NCBI GenBank assembly: GCA_050084985.1
Contig: JBITNC010000001.1
Location: 149,048,001-149,112,000, forward strand
Direction: 5' to 3'
Source: Nageia nagi
Lineage: Eukaryota; Pinophyta
DNA length: 64,000 nt
Both the position numbers and the translations under genes were made by a program. Within the stretch, counting starts at the first letter, position 1; every line of letters starts with the position of its first letter. The notes below the pieces were generated by a model. The model was not told the origin of the DNA. It made no database searches and saw only the letters and a list, made by a program, of their open reading frames with translations. Positions 12,097-23,600 of the stretch are shown one piece after another.

Positions 12097-13530
12097 TGTA
12101 TATTCATACATAATAAATTCTTTAGCAAAGCCCCAGTGTACCTTACGTGCAATCATGAGTTCATTTTAAGATCCCCGGGAGTTTTTTTAAGAGCAAACAA
12201 AATCGGAGCCAGTGAGCAAAACATTCCGGAGGTAAGAGATGATGTCAACGATTCCGGGCCTTAACCCAAAATTGGAGCTCGAAAGTGATGAGGTTAGCAA
12301 GGAGTGATCAAATAGTCAAATCCAGTGAGCAAAACATTTCGGAGGTAAGAGATGACATCAGCGATTCCAGGCCTTAACCCAAAACTAGAGCCTGAAAGTG
12401 ATGAGGTCAGCAAGGAGCGATCAAATAGCCGGAGCCAGCGAGTAAAACATTCTAGAGGTAATAGATGATGTCACGGGGAGAATGATGTTCACATTTTTGA
12501 ATGAAACTGGGTCCCAAAGATGATGAGGTCAGCAAGGAGTGATCGAATAGCCAAAGCCGGTGAGTAGAGCATTCCAGAATGTAGAGATGAGGCCAGTAAA
12601 GGGGGATCGAATAGCCGGATCTAATAAATAGAACATCATGGTAAAGACGATGCCAGCAAGAGGTTAGATCACAGTATCATCTGCAACCTACCCCATTTTT
12701 GTAATATTCTGCCAAGTGGTATATGTAGGTAGTATCAGTTAAAAGAAGGCTAGAATCTTGAAGCCATTTTTGTAAACGTTTCTGTTCTGCAATTCTTGTA
12801 ACTGTTGTTACTACAGTATAAGTATATGAAAATAAAGTGGAAAAAGGGTCAGAAGCCCTAGTATTGCTCTTTACATTTGTTCTCAAAGACCTATAGTTTT
12901 TATCAGTAATATGATACCATCTTGACCTTTCTTATCTAGCACTCGTAATTGTCATTCTTAATTTGGTTACATCATGGCAGCTTGGCTTGTTTCCTGAATG
13001 ATAATCGCGAGCTGCTAGTATAACTATGTCTACTACATGGTAGAGTAAAGCTGGGAAACTATTAGAGAGTGAGAGCTTGTACCGTAGCTACTACACTAGA
13101 TTCAGACCAAGGTTTCACGCACTGTGAAAGCCCGCGCTGAACTAGTGATCCACCTTTGCTTTCTCTCTTGTTACCCTAAGCCTTTTTGCTTAAATTCCTT
13201 GCACTCTACTCATTTTATTTCCTTTCCTGTTACCCTAGCCTTTTGCTTAAATCCCTTGTACTCTACTCCTTTTATTTCCTTTCCTGTTACCCTAACCTTT
13301 TGCTTAAATTCCTCGCACTCTACTCCTTTTTATTTCCCCTCTTGTTACCCTAACCCTTTTGCTTAAATTCCTCGCACTCTACTCTTTTATTTTCTTTCCT
13401 GTTACTTCTCCTACACCTAATGTATAAGGAACCGGCCTTCTCCGGAGATCAGACTGTCACCATAGTCTGTTCTTGATTTACTTTGGTTAAGATCATTCGC
13501 GATGCATATATTACACAATCCTAATCAACA
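12097..13530 (+). repeat. Right LTR of the gypsy-type element
   Basis: 1,434 bp, starting TGTATATTCATACAT and ending CCTAATCAACA, followed by the GTTAC target duplication. It is colinear with the left LTR, with scattered, mostly transition, differences. It contains the 113-bp array (12203-12658) and the C/T-rich array (about 13160-13405). Confidence 0.92.
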
Positions 13531-13535
13531 GTTAC
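13531..13535. other. Target site duplication GTTAC, right copy
   Basis: Matches 8854-8858 exactly. Confidence 0.9.
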
Positions 13536-14630
13536 CTTTTCATCATCAATAAATTTTCGTAACTCTTTCCTCAAAGCAGTATAAGCATTAGTTATATGAC
13601 CATAAACCCTATGATAAATGCAAAAGGAATCTATAATAAATATGAATGACTATGATCAAACCCTTTTCTAAATAATCCTTGAATGTTTGATATGGAGCAA
13701 TGATCAATATCAAATAGTCTCTCTTAGGTGCTTCTTTAGTCTATTCCTTTGCTTTATCAATCACATCATTGACTTGCTTCTTGTATTTATTTAGAGTATT
13801 TTTTTATTGTATCCTTGGAAGAGGCTCCATATTTTAATGATCCAATCCCCACCATGATCTTCTCCTCATAAAGCAATTTGTAGGTCATATCTATGAAAAG
13901 TATATTCATGTAGTCCATCACCTATTGCTTTAAGGTAGGGATGATGTTGTCCATGAACATCAAGATAGTATTTTTTTTGTCAACACCCCTTTTAATAAGA
14001 ATCCAAAATTTTTAAACTATTGTGATGAAATTCTCTAACCTTTCATTAGGAACTTTCTTTCTACTCATGAGATCTAAAATTGTTACTAGCCTAGGAACAT
14101 CATACTTAAAGTGCTTTTGAAATATAACAACAAATATCTTAAATATGAAGTGATAAATCCCTGAGGAAAAGAAAAAATAACACTTTAATTTATCACCCTT
14201 CAATTTTGTTAGATAATATTTAGCCACTAAATTATGATTAATACCAACTTCAACTTAAACTTTATCTTAAAGGATAAAATATGTTGCATTAGATCTCCCT
14301 CTCCATTATAGACATCAAATGTTCATTCTACTTGATGCTATGGTGGGATTATATTATGGATCTCACTGGAAATAGGACTAAAATATTCCACAACTTTAGG
14401 GCCTTTATGGTATCTTTTCTCTTTATATCATTAATTTTTTTTGCCATATCATCTAGGGAATAAGATGTTTTCCAACTTTTATTATTATGCCCTCCTTGAT
14501 CATTTTGATCTTCATTATTTAAAATATATTTAAAATTTCCTAAAACAATATGGTTGATAAGAAATTGGATCTCATGGGATGATCTAAAAATAAAAATTGA
14601 CCACAAAATCATAATATAGGATCATCAAGT
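13536..14630 (-). pseudogene. Old gypsy-like gag relic, proximal part
   Basis: The minus strand reads as a degenerate gag-like protein with short open stretches (14612-14349 and 14227-14012). These include KHFKYDVPRLVTILDLMSRK and VPNERLENFIT, in the style of a capsid of the Ty3/gypsy group. Stops and frameshifts are frequent. It lies in the same orientation as the relic at 8130-8858 and was separated from it by the 8859-13530 insertion. The family call is by resemblance; the element's LTRs were not found. Confidence 0.45.
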
Positions 14631-15419
14631 CCTGATGTTAGGTCTAGGGCATCAACATACAACCATGCAAACCCTCAAATACCAATGTTAGGGTTAGAAC
14701 AACCAATAATCATCACAATAAGGTAATTATGCCAATGTCTAGCACATACATTAGAATAGCAATGAAAAATACATCATAAAGGCAACATTTGGCAATTATA
14801 AGCATATATAAAAGACTACAATCATAAAGCACCAATGTATGGCTCATTCATACACAATGAAGTATTAACAATCCAACGCATGAAAAAGATGAAGCATTAC
14901 AACATAATCATAATATCTAAGTGCCCTATGGCTATATAAATGATATGCAATGATAGCAAGTACAATACCAAGCATAATGGGCAATCATTGGTCTTAAGGG
15001 AGCCAACTAGGGCACAACACTCTATAATCTCCAATGTCGAACAACTGTAGAACCATGAGATAAATTCACTCCCTCATATACCAAATCCCATCCATTGAAG
15101 GAGTACTCCTTGAAACTTGGATAACCATTGAAGGTAGAAGTAAACCCTCTAAATGCCACCAGATGGGCAAAGGTGTTCCATTAATTCCATACATAATCAA
15201 GATCCCAATGCCTGACTACCCTCTAAATGCTTTGCCTAGGAATGGAATGCTTAGAACCGCTAAGACTTGTGTTTGAAGGACTATAATAGAAGTAATGTGT
15301 AATAATGGTTGTCCAATATTGAAGCTCTAATATCTATTTATACATTACTTGTGTTTGAATCTCACCTAGGAGTCATCCCAAGACCATCTAATCCAACATT
15401 GGGTATTTGGGAGGCCTAA
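14631..15419. other. Intergenic, no gene seen
   Basis: AT-rich with many short CAT/CAA-rich stretches. It may be the non-coding or LTR part of the old minus-strand element to its left. No boundary or coding region was found. Confidence 0.4.
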
Positions 15420-15570
15420 TCACTTAAAGTGCCAACATAGGGGTCATGATCACACATAATGCCAATGTGGGGGTCATGATCACTTAATGAGCTGACATGG
15501 GATCCCTAACACTTAAAGTGCCAACATGGAGGTCCTAGAGTCCTTAAGAGCCAACATGAGGGTATGGGGC
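15420..15570. repeat. Imperfect tandem repeat of about 40 bp
   Basis: Four to five units contain CACTTAAAGTGCCAACATAG followed by GGGTCATGAT or a variant (for example GTGCCAACATGGAGGTCCTA). Units diverge in both length and sequence. Confidence 0.6.
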
Positions 15571-16599
15571 CCTCCCTAGTGTGGTGCTAGCATGTTGGTG
15601 ACCTTCCATCATCCTAATTTACAAATATACCTTGGGATTCCCATAATCTAGGATCTCCAATGCAACACATGCCTAGTCTACTACTCAAAAGGTAGACGTC
15701 CCACTTGGGGTTCACAATGGGTCCCACATGACCCATTAAACCTCCTATCTTAAGTTACAATAATGTAAATGCAAATACATCAAATAGATATAGTACAAGA
15801 TGACTAAAATGGTCCCAATAAAAGTACAAAAGGGATATCACATCTTATTATAATCCATTTATCAAATGCTTAAATTTCAAGATTAGTTATATCCAAAAAA
15901 CATATTTTTTTTTACATACCTAATGGAAATACAAGTGTAATATAAAATATGATGGGTTTACCAAATTGTTAATACAAAAAAATGATTTTGATTAATCAAT
16001 AATAAATTTATAATAAAATAAACTAATTAAATAAATGGTTTAATTAAATCAAATATTAATTAAAAAATACTATAAACATATTATTTACAAAATTTTGAGT
16101 AGATCATAGTCTAGATTTTCACCCAATAGGATCAAGATGACTTACTTTTGAAGTTTGAACCTTTGTTCTCATAAATTGTAGTATGTTAACATATTTCATT
16201 CTCTCATTCATTTCTTCAAAATTGAGTTCATTATCAAGGCTTTCTATTAATACGTTAGGTCTAAACTACATTATTGTGAAATATGTAATGCATTAATGAG
16301 CAATAAGGATGTAAATCTAGACTTGATAGGTGGTGTTGAAGAACACCAAACATATAATTCATGATATTTTTTTTATCAAGGTCTAGATTTTGATTTACAT
16401 CACATCCTTCCTCCCTTTTATAGATCAAGTTATACCATTGGACAAGATACCTTAGGTTGCACTCTTTGGACCTATCACACAAAGAATAGAAATGAGCAAA
16501 ATGCTTTTTATTCAAGAAATATAGTTTAAATATAACAATAAATCTATTAAATCAATTAATTTACTTAGATATCTAAATTTTAAATAAATAAAAAATCAA
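15571..16599. other. Intergenic, no gene seen
   Basis: AT-rich, with A/T runs around 15900-16080. Short open frames lack any supporting feature. Confidence 0.4.
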
Positions 16600-17160
16600 C
16601 TTTAGTTGTTAACAACATTAACTAAGGATTTAGGAGGATTATTGGGAGGATTTGGAGGTGGAGGTCATATGTGTGAGGCTTTATGGGGCTTTAGGAACAT
16701 TTATGAGGGTTGGTGTTAAGATCGAATAGGATAAGATTAAGGAGGTTGAGATGATTATTAGGATGGGATTAGGATTAACCAAGATATAAGGGAATATGAT
16801 ATGTTAATAATGATATAGATTAGAATATGATTAGGGTAGGATTAAGGTGTAGGAGGATATCATTAGGGGCTAGATTTGGGCTAATTTGAGTTTAGGAATA
16901 TTCAAATGGATATGAGATTTAATGGAGGGTATTTTCATGGAAAAGGTGGAAGATAGTAGCATAATAATAAGAGAGGTTGATAAGATTTTTTGGATTTTTA
17001 TTTTTAGAGTGGACATGTAGGATGTTGATGTGACTTTTAGCATTTTAAATGCTTAGCCTTTTATGGTTATGATTTGGGGTTAAATTCTAGCATATGAATC
17101 TAGAATGGGTTAAGATGGGTTATTTTAATGTTAGGTTAGGGTGACGGATTAAAATAATAG
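16600..17160. other. Cytosine-depleted, G/A/T-rich tract
   Basis: Over about 550 bp the + strand is nearly devoid of C while rich in G, with loose repeats such as GGATTAGGATTA, GGAGGATTTGGAGG and ATTAGGATGGGATTAGG. It holds no coding frame. The strand asymmetry is clearly stronger than in the flanks. Confidence 0.55.
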
Positions 17161-18163
17161 ATAAATTAGGAGAGCAGATTTTCAATATCTACAGACAAAG
17201 AAAAATCTCTTATTTACAAAAGGGATAATGATGATTTCAAATTCCTATAAAGTACAACATGATATAAAGAGGTAAGCCTTAATGTATGATGTATTAAGCG
17301 AAGTGCATGATCTTAGGAATGAGGCATAACTTCCAAATAATATAGTTTCTTTTTCTCTAATATCTAATTGGAGATGTCATTTTTCATTCAAGTTATCCAC
17401 CATAGGAAAATATAGTAACAACTACCTATATCCATCTTGGTCTTATATTCTAAGAAAGGTTTTTTTGCATGCCAATATCAATCTTTCCACTATGACCTTT
17501 ATGAAATGATATTAATCTATTATAGTTCATATACTATGTCATCTTGTAAATAATAATAAGTAATTTCATCTAACTCTGTAAGCCTATATTTTTTTTTAAT
17601 ATATGGACATAGGATAAAATACTCAATTGAGTAATAGGTAACACAAGTCATACAATTCCCCTATGTAAAAAATAAAGAAGGTAAGAATATAACCATCTTG
17701 TTGAAAAAGTGATGACCATTAAAATTACATGATATACCACATCAAGTTTTAGACTTTACTAATAAAGAAAAGCTTTGATATACTCTTAAGCCTTCCAAAT
17801 ATTCTTAACAAATAAATAACATATAATTCTTATAGGTTCAAGAATAACTAATAGAGTTTGGAAACTAATATCTCATCAAGTTTATTTCTCGTAAGGGAAC
17901 TTATAAAAATTATAATATAATAGAAACAATTTATGTACCTCCTTTCCTTTCAAATTATTTGATTTTCCATTCAACAAATAATATTAGACTTTGTTGAAAA
18001 CTATTAATCATACCTATGCTTCCATATTTAGGTAGAAGTATCATAAGCAACTTTATGAAAACTATACCCAAAGGAAGAATACTAAAGAAAATCACACAAT
18101 AAGTATTCTAACCTCTTATAATAGGTAATATAAGGAACCTAATAAGAGGATTAATAGATATAA

Positions 18164-18165
<2 letters not shown>
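17161..18165. other. Intergenic, no gene seen
   Basis: AT-rich with no open frame of note and no recognisable element boundary. Confidence 0.4.

Positions 18166-18212
<47 letters not shown>
18166..18212. repeat. (TA)n microsatellite
   Basis: An unbroken TA run of about 47 bp, self-complementary and likely length-polymorphic. Confidence 0.95.
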
Positions 18213-18215
<3 letters not shown>

Positions 18216-20429
18216 CATTTTAAGCACTAAAATTGGACCAAGAAAAAAGATGTTAAGCTCTTTTAGTAGTTGGAAAAAACTAGATCTTTGAATGACCTCC
18301 TCTTATAAGGATAAACTAAAAAAATAAGATCTTTGAATATGCTACTAAAATGATACAATCTTTGGAAATGGTGAAGGAATATGCTACCATATACTACTAA
18401 GATAAATTATATAAAGTAGAAATGATAGAAACTAGGATAACTAGGTAAAATAGAAATGGAAAGAACTATCATAAACTAGATCTGTGAATATGCTACCAAA
18501 ATGACATGATATTTTAATTGAAGGTGAAGGAAGAGCTTGCTCCACTCAAGTTTCAAACATACTCTCTTAATATCTAATGATGAAATTTGTTATTAAAGGT
18601 GTATGGTTGAATAATTGTGTTAGTTGAGAGGAGTATTAATTTGATTCTTAATCTTTTGGCATTAATTATGTAAAGAAAACATCTTAGGTTTTAAAATTTT
18701 AAAGGGAAATGGTGACATAAATTAACTAATGTTATGATTCAAACCAACATTTTTTCCTTTAATATTTATTTTATCCAACCATTCATAATGGAAAATCCAA
18801 TCCTTGCACTAGTACTTGTTGAATCACCTAAATTTTTTAACCAATAGAGGATAATTGTGTATCATATGATTTAGAGATTAGTAATATAAACAAGTATTAG
18901 GTAAATTGATGTAAGTTATAATTATGGACAATGTTGTAAATCTATTTATACATCCACATACTCCTTCAAATCTTGAGAAAAATTAACTTCAATGCATACA
19001 CATTCTCAAGATCAAATAGAGTAAAATAATAATTATTTATGGAAAATAATATAACTTAAAGGCTTAGTTAAATGCTCTATAAATGACCATAAAAATAATA
19101 GCAAACCAAATAATTCCACCTACACTTTTTTTAGAATAGAATGAGTAAAAAATAACAAAATATTTTATTTAATGGGAAGAAACAAACAAGGAACAAAGGA
19201 TATAAGAAGGGCCACAACTAATAATAACATCATGATGCTTAATAATAATAAAATGAAATGAAAAAAACACTTAGTTAAAATCTATATTCTATCTAATTTA
19301 ATCCTACATGAATCTTAAGAGAAATTAGTCCAAGCATGAAAATTTACTTCATAAGGAATTTGACTAACAAAGCAGACTACAGATCAAGGTAAAACACTTA
19401 AGCTAATTGCATGTATTTTCAAATTCTTGATACAATACAACATCCAAGATAGTATTAGTACCAATGTCCATCCATGATAGGGGAGTTGGGGAAGTAATGG
19501 GAATGTTCCATGGGAGATCCATGTTCAAATCTTCCCACCACACACATGGTTAAACATGTAAAAGAGTTTAAGTACCCTTCTCTAAAATTGAAAAAGTGGT
19601 TTTCAATATTCCAAAAAAATAATAATATTAATACCAAATTAAACTTTATGAATCATTGCAATAAAGCACAATACTAATGCAAAGATAAAATTTATCTTTT
19701 CCTTGAATTTTTTCAAACTTTTCTTATATTATATCATATTATAATTTGAAAAAATGATACTATAAAAGCTATAGTACAAATAAATAATTTACATTTTTCT
19801 TGTTGGAAACCACCTCTTTTGGAGATTATCTTTAGAATTAGATTCCATGTTGGAGGGGTTCTCTTTCATCAAAGTTACTCGAGAGTTGTATCCAACCTCA
19901 TCCATGCCATGATGGACTTGAGAGTTTTAATTCACCCAATCCTCTCCAACTTCCTTAATATGATTAAATATCACCTTATTTTCTATAAATTTTATTTCAA
20001 ACTTATTTTAATCTCTCATTGAAAATAAACTATTCTAAACTTGTAATATCCTATATATTAGAATACAATTATACATTTAAATTATTATATATAATTTTCT
20101 ATTTTTAAAAAAATGCATTCTCGATTTCAAATGTTAAATGAATTTTACATGTAAATGCAAATCTCAAGAACATAAAACCACCTCATTAGCTATGCAATTT
20201 TAATCAAAATTCATACACTTCTTTTAATATTCTTATGTCTCAATTGTTGGTTGAGTTAGTCATATATTGATCGTCTCATATTCTATTCCCAATACTAGTA
20301 TGCATACTACAAACTGTTCATACCATATATCAATGAATGTTAATATAATTTACTTTTACCTTTATTAAAACAAATCCATATTAAAATAATTTATTTATTT
20401 ATTTATAATTAAACAAAACTATCCCTTTA
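18213..20429. other. Intergenic, no gene seen
   Basis: AT-rich. Fragments such as TAGATCTTTGAATGACC and TAGATCTGTGAATATGC recur between 18280 and 18500, pointing to a weak local repeat. No gene or element boundary found. Confidence 0.4.
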
Positions 20430-20661
20430 TGTACAAATCACAATCTCACTACGTAAGCCATACATAGCAAATGACGCTTAACCATCACATCGCTTTCCGT
20501 CTAAATCAAGGCCTGCCTTCCAGAAATTCCGATTCTTGCATGACAACATTTTTTCTTGATTAAGGCTCTTTTTCCCAACGACCATAAATGCCCATTTAGT
20601 CCATCTGGTTTTTTTCGTGCCAAGTTCCTCCTGTAGCAAGATAAGCTATTAGATTTTCAAT
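20430..20661 (+). promoter_or_regulatory. Probable promoter and 5' UTR of the thioredoxin-like gene
   Basis: Base composition becomes less AT-rich just before the first exon, as usual for a plant 5' UTR and proximal promoter. I cannot point to a convincing TATA box or transcription start. A TAG at 20650-20652 is in frame with the ATG at 20662, which argues against a coding extension within this exon. Confidence 0.4.
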
Positions 20662-23600
20662 ATGGATGGAGTGTGCCTTGCTGTCTTACCTAATGCTCCG
20701 CAGTTCCAGGTACAAATTATCAGTCTTATTCTAATATATCATTTGCATGCATGTTTCAGGGAGTGTGTATTTCACCCACTTTTACAACTTGTGTTTCAGT
20801 TGGTAGAGCCATTGACTGGGACGATCCGGAAACTGGATGATTTTCAAGGCCATCCTGCCCTGTTGGTAAGATATTCATCTCTTTCTTAGCAAATACCATT
20901 TCACTCTGCCTAAGTGAATTAGGATATGAATTAATAGTGTATGATTGATTGTTTAGGTGATGTTTATATGCAACCACTGCCCATTTGTGGTTCACTTGAA
21001 AAAGGATATTGCCAAGCTTGCAAATGATTACATGCCAGTAAGTTTTTCTCCCTTAAAAGATACTATCATACTACCATCTTTTTCTTTATTATATTATGTA
21101 CAACTTGATACAATAACATTTTCAATTTTGTATGGTGTTTTGTGTTTTTGAATTTTCTAAATGAATATTTATTGTGGATGTGATACAGAAAGGGCTTGGA
21201 GTTGTGGCAATATCTTCTAATTCTACTGCCACACACCCTCAGGTATGCATATATTGGTCTTTCTAACGAAACCCTAATTATTATTTTTTCCTTATTTCTT
21301 TGCCCAGAAATTGAATTGGGAACTGAAAGAAGAAATTCTTGATGGGTGTAAGACCAAAAATGTTGGGCTTAGGCTTTTCTCCAAAAGATGAAGCCGGATG
21401 TAAATTCCATGAAAATGTAATGTACTTGAAATGACAGCTAATTAATGTCTAACTCCATTGTGATGGGTTTTCCGAATTTGCTGCAGGATGGTCCGGAATT
21501 TATGGCTGAAGATGCCAAGAAGTATGGCTATCAGTTTCCATATCTTTACGATGAGGTGAGCAATGATTGCTTTCCTATATTTGTTTTAGAGTTTAGACTT
21601 ATCATTTTCCTTGATCTTGCAATGATCATTGATGTATACCTTCTTTTTTTCGTGCTTCTATGTAAACAATCTACTTTTGTCCCATTATACACACTTGGTC
21701 ATCAGACTGTTGGCATTTAATCTTTGCAGGTACTCCTATTGGTGAAACATGATCGTTCTCAATCTTTTAAAAACTAATGAAATTGAATTGAACTTTAAAA
21801 GTGTAGGACTGTAACTTATAACTGAAATCAGGGTCAGAAGATTTTGTAGTTCCAATATATGGAATGATTTTTTTTCTCTTATGTTTGTATCCACATGGGA
21901 AACATATTGTTTTTCAATGGATCAAAAAGAATGCCTTGAAACTCAATCTCGAAGGCATTTCCTAAAACAATGCCGAATATTGTGGAAGCATATGAAAAAC
22001 AGTCCACTTCAGACTCACAGGTGGTTGGTATGTAAGTTTTTGTTGTCCAATCAAAAATTGCACAATCTGCTCAAAGTCGAATTGGTTCTGCTTTAGGGCA
22101 TTGAGAATTCTTACGCTATACAGACTTAAATCTTAGATGGAATTCATCATTGGCTTGTCTATAGTATCTCTGCTAGCCTTAGTATCCGATGTAGGGAACT
22201 ATTAATGTCCATATAAGTTCATACAAATTATAATGTAAACCCTATTCTGTGCATTCATATCAATGGAAATGCATTCAATGGGAAAATCGTAGTGAGTATT
22301 ATCCCTACTAGTTGGAGTCAAGGCCTTATTTAAGCTGTTTCAAGTTCAAACTTTAGCTTCTTTTCTTACAAATTGATCTCTTTCTATTTGAAGATATACC
22401 TCAACATTTGGAGAAGAACCGTGTCAAATGCATAGCTATAGGGATATATTTTAATTGACCCTCTGTTTTCCATTTGTATTAAAGCTGTATTTCTTACAAA
22501 TCTATTTAATAAATCCTATCTTTGAAAAGTATTTCTATTATCAACTGGCACATTTGGCTGTCTTATGCATCCTGGTTATCATTTTCTCAAAAATACCTAC
22601 ACGTAAGAATGATAATGAGATTCTTAGAACTTTCTAGAATGGTTTTTAAGTTTAAGATTCTGTGAGCTTTATAATTTATCATGTCTTGGGCTCCGGTATT
22701 TAGAATTTGCCGCACCTTACAGCCTTCCCATTGTAATTGCCATTGTGGCATGCTCTACAATCAGCATCAAATCACTCACCTATCTGTTCTACCTGCTTCA
22801 CTTAGCAAGCTCTAGAGACACTCCCATAATACTTGAATCTGGTAAGATACCCTTTTCATTATAGATGCTTATAAGATTGAAGAATTAAAACTTATATAGT
22901 TTAATACTTCAATATAGTTGAAACATAGTTACAAAAGTCACGCTATTTGGTTCATGTGGCCAAATATTTGTCTAGTCAATAAAAAAACCAAATAATTACA
23001 AATTTTTTGACAATATTGACAAATTTTGAGAATATGTGATTTTTGCCGAATAGTAACCTTGCATGATAATCATTGAATAATCGCTATTTCATGCAAAATT
23101 TAACAGTTTTTTTATCCAAAGTTTTTGCCAATTTTAACTGATTTTTTCTGCAGTCCTAGTTTTTCCAAGCCAAAGGCATGCCAGGTAATTGCTAAGTGTG
23201 CATTTGACTACTATTGTCAAAATAAAGTTATTGCCGAGTGTTGCTTTGAAGAGAAGGATTGGGTATTGAATTCAAGATAACACAAAATTTATGGACATAA
23301 AAGAAAAATTATTTTAGTTGTTCCATGCATATAGGTATGTTAAGTGTTCTACCCAGTATCCATATCAAAATCTAAAGAGGATGAATATTTGTGATCTTTT
23401 ACCAATTCTAACAGTATATTTTACTATGTTGATCAGTTTGTGTAATCTAATGTTTGGATGATTGTGTTGTAGCCATTGTCATTAAAGTATACACTGTCAT
23501 GTGAACAAGAGAAACCAGATCATTGCTATTGTCTAGATATGTGTAATTAGATTGATTAAGGTGCAATGTTGTGCAGATATTATATGCATTTTGAAATGTA

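Larger units (their letters stand above)
8859..13530 (+). mobile_element. Ty3/gypsy-type retrotransposon, internally deleted (non-autonomous)
   Basis: A complete 4,672-bp element: left LTR 8859-10292, right LTR 12097-13530 (both 1,434 bp), flanked by GTTAC. LTRs begin TG; the right one ends CA, the left one ends TA after a C-to-T change. Between them lie a candidate primer site, a gag relic with a zinc-knuckle-like motif, and then directly the C-terminal end of a gypsy integrase. Protease, reverse transcriptase, RNase H and the integrase core are missing, so a large internal deletion has left an element that could only have moved with help in trans. Many LTR differences are C/T or G/A transitions, as expected for methylated DNA. 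Confidence 0.9.

Noticed and set aside
21301-21400. Extra exon between exons 4 and 5 of the thioredoxin-like gene
   Set aside because: A short coding-like stretch (KLNWELKEEILDGC) is present, but the family alignment runs directly from exon 4 to exon 5 and no proper acceptor-donor pair keeps the frame.
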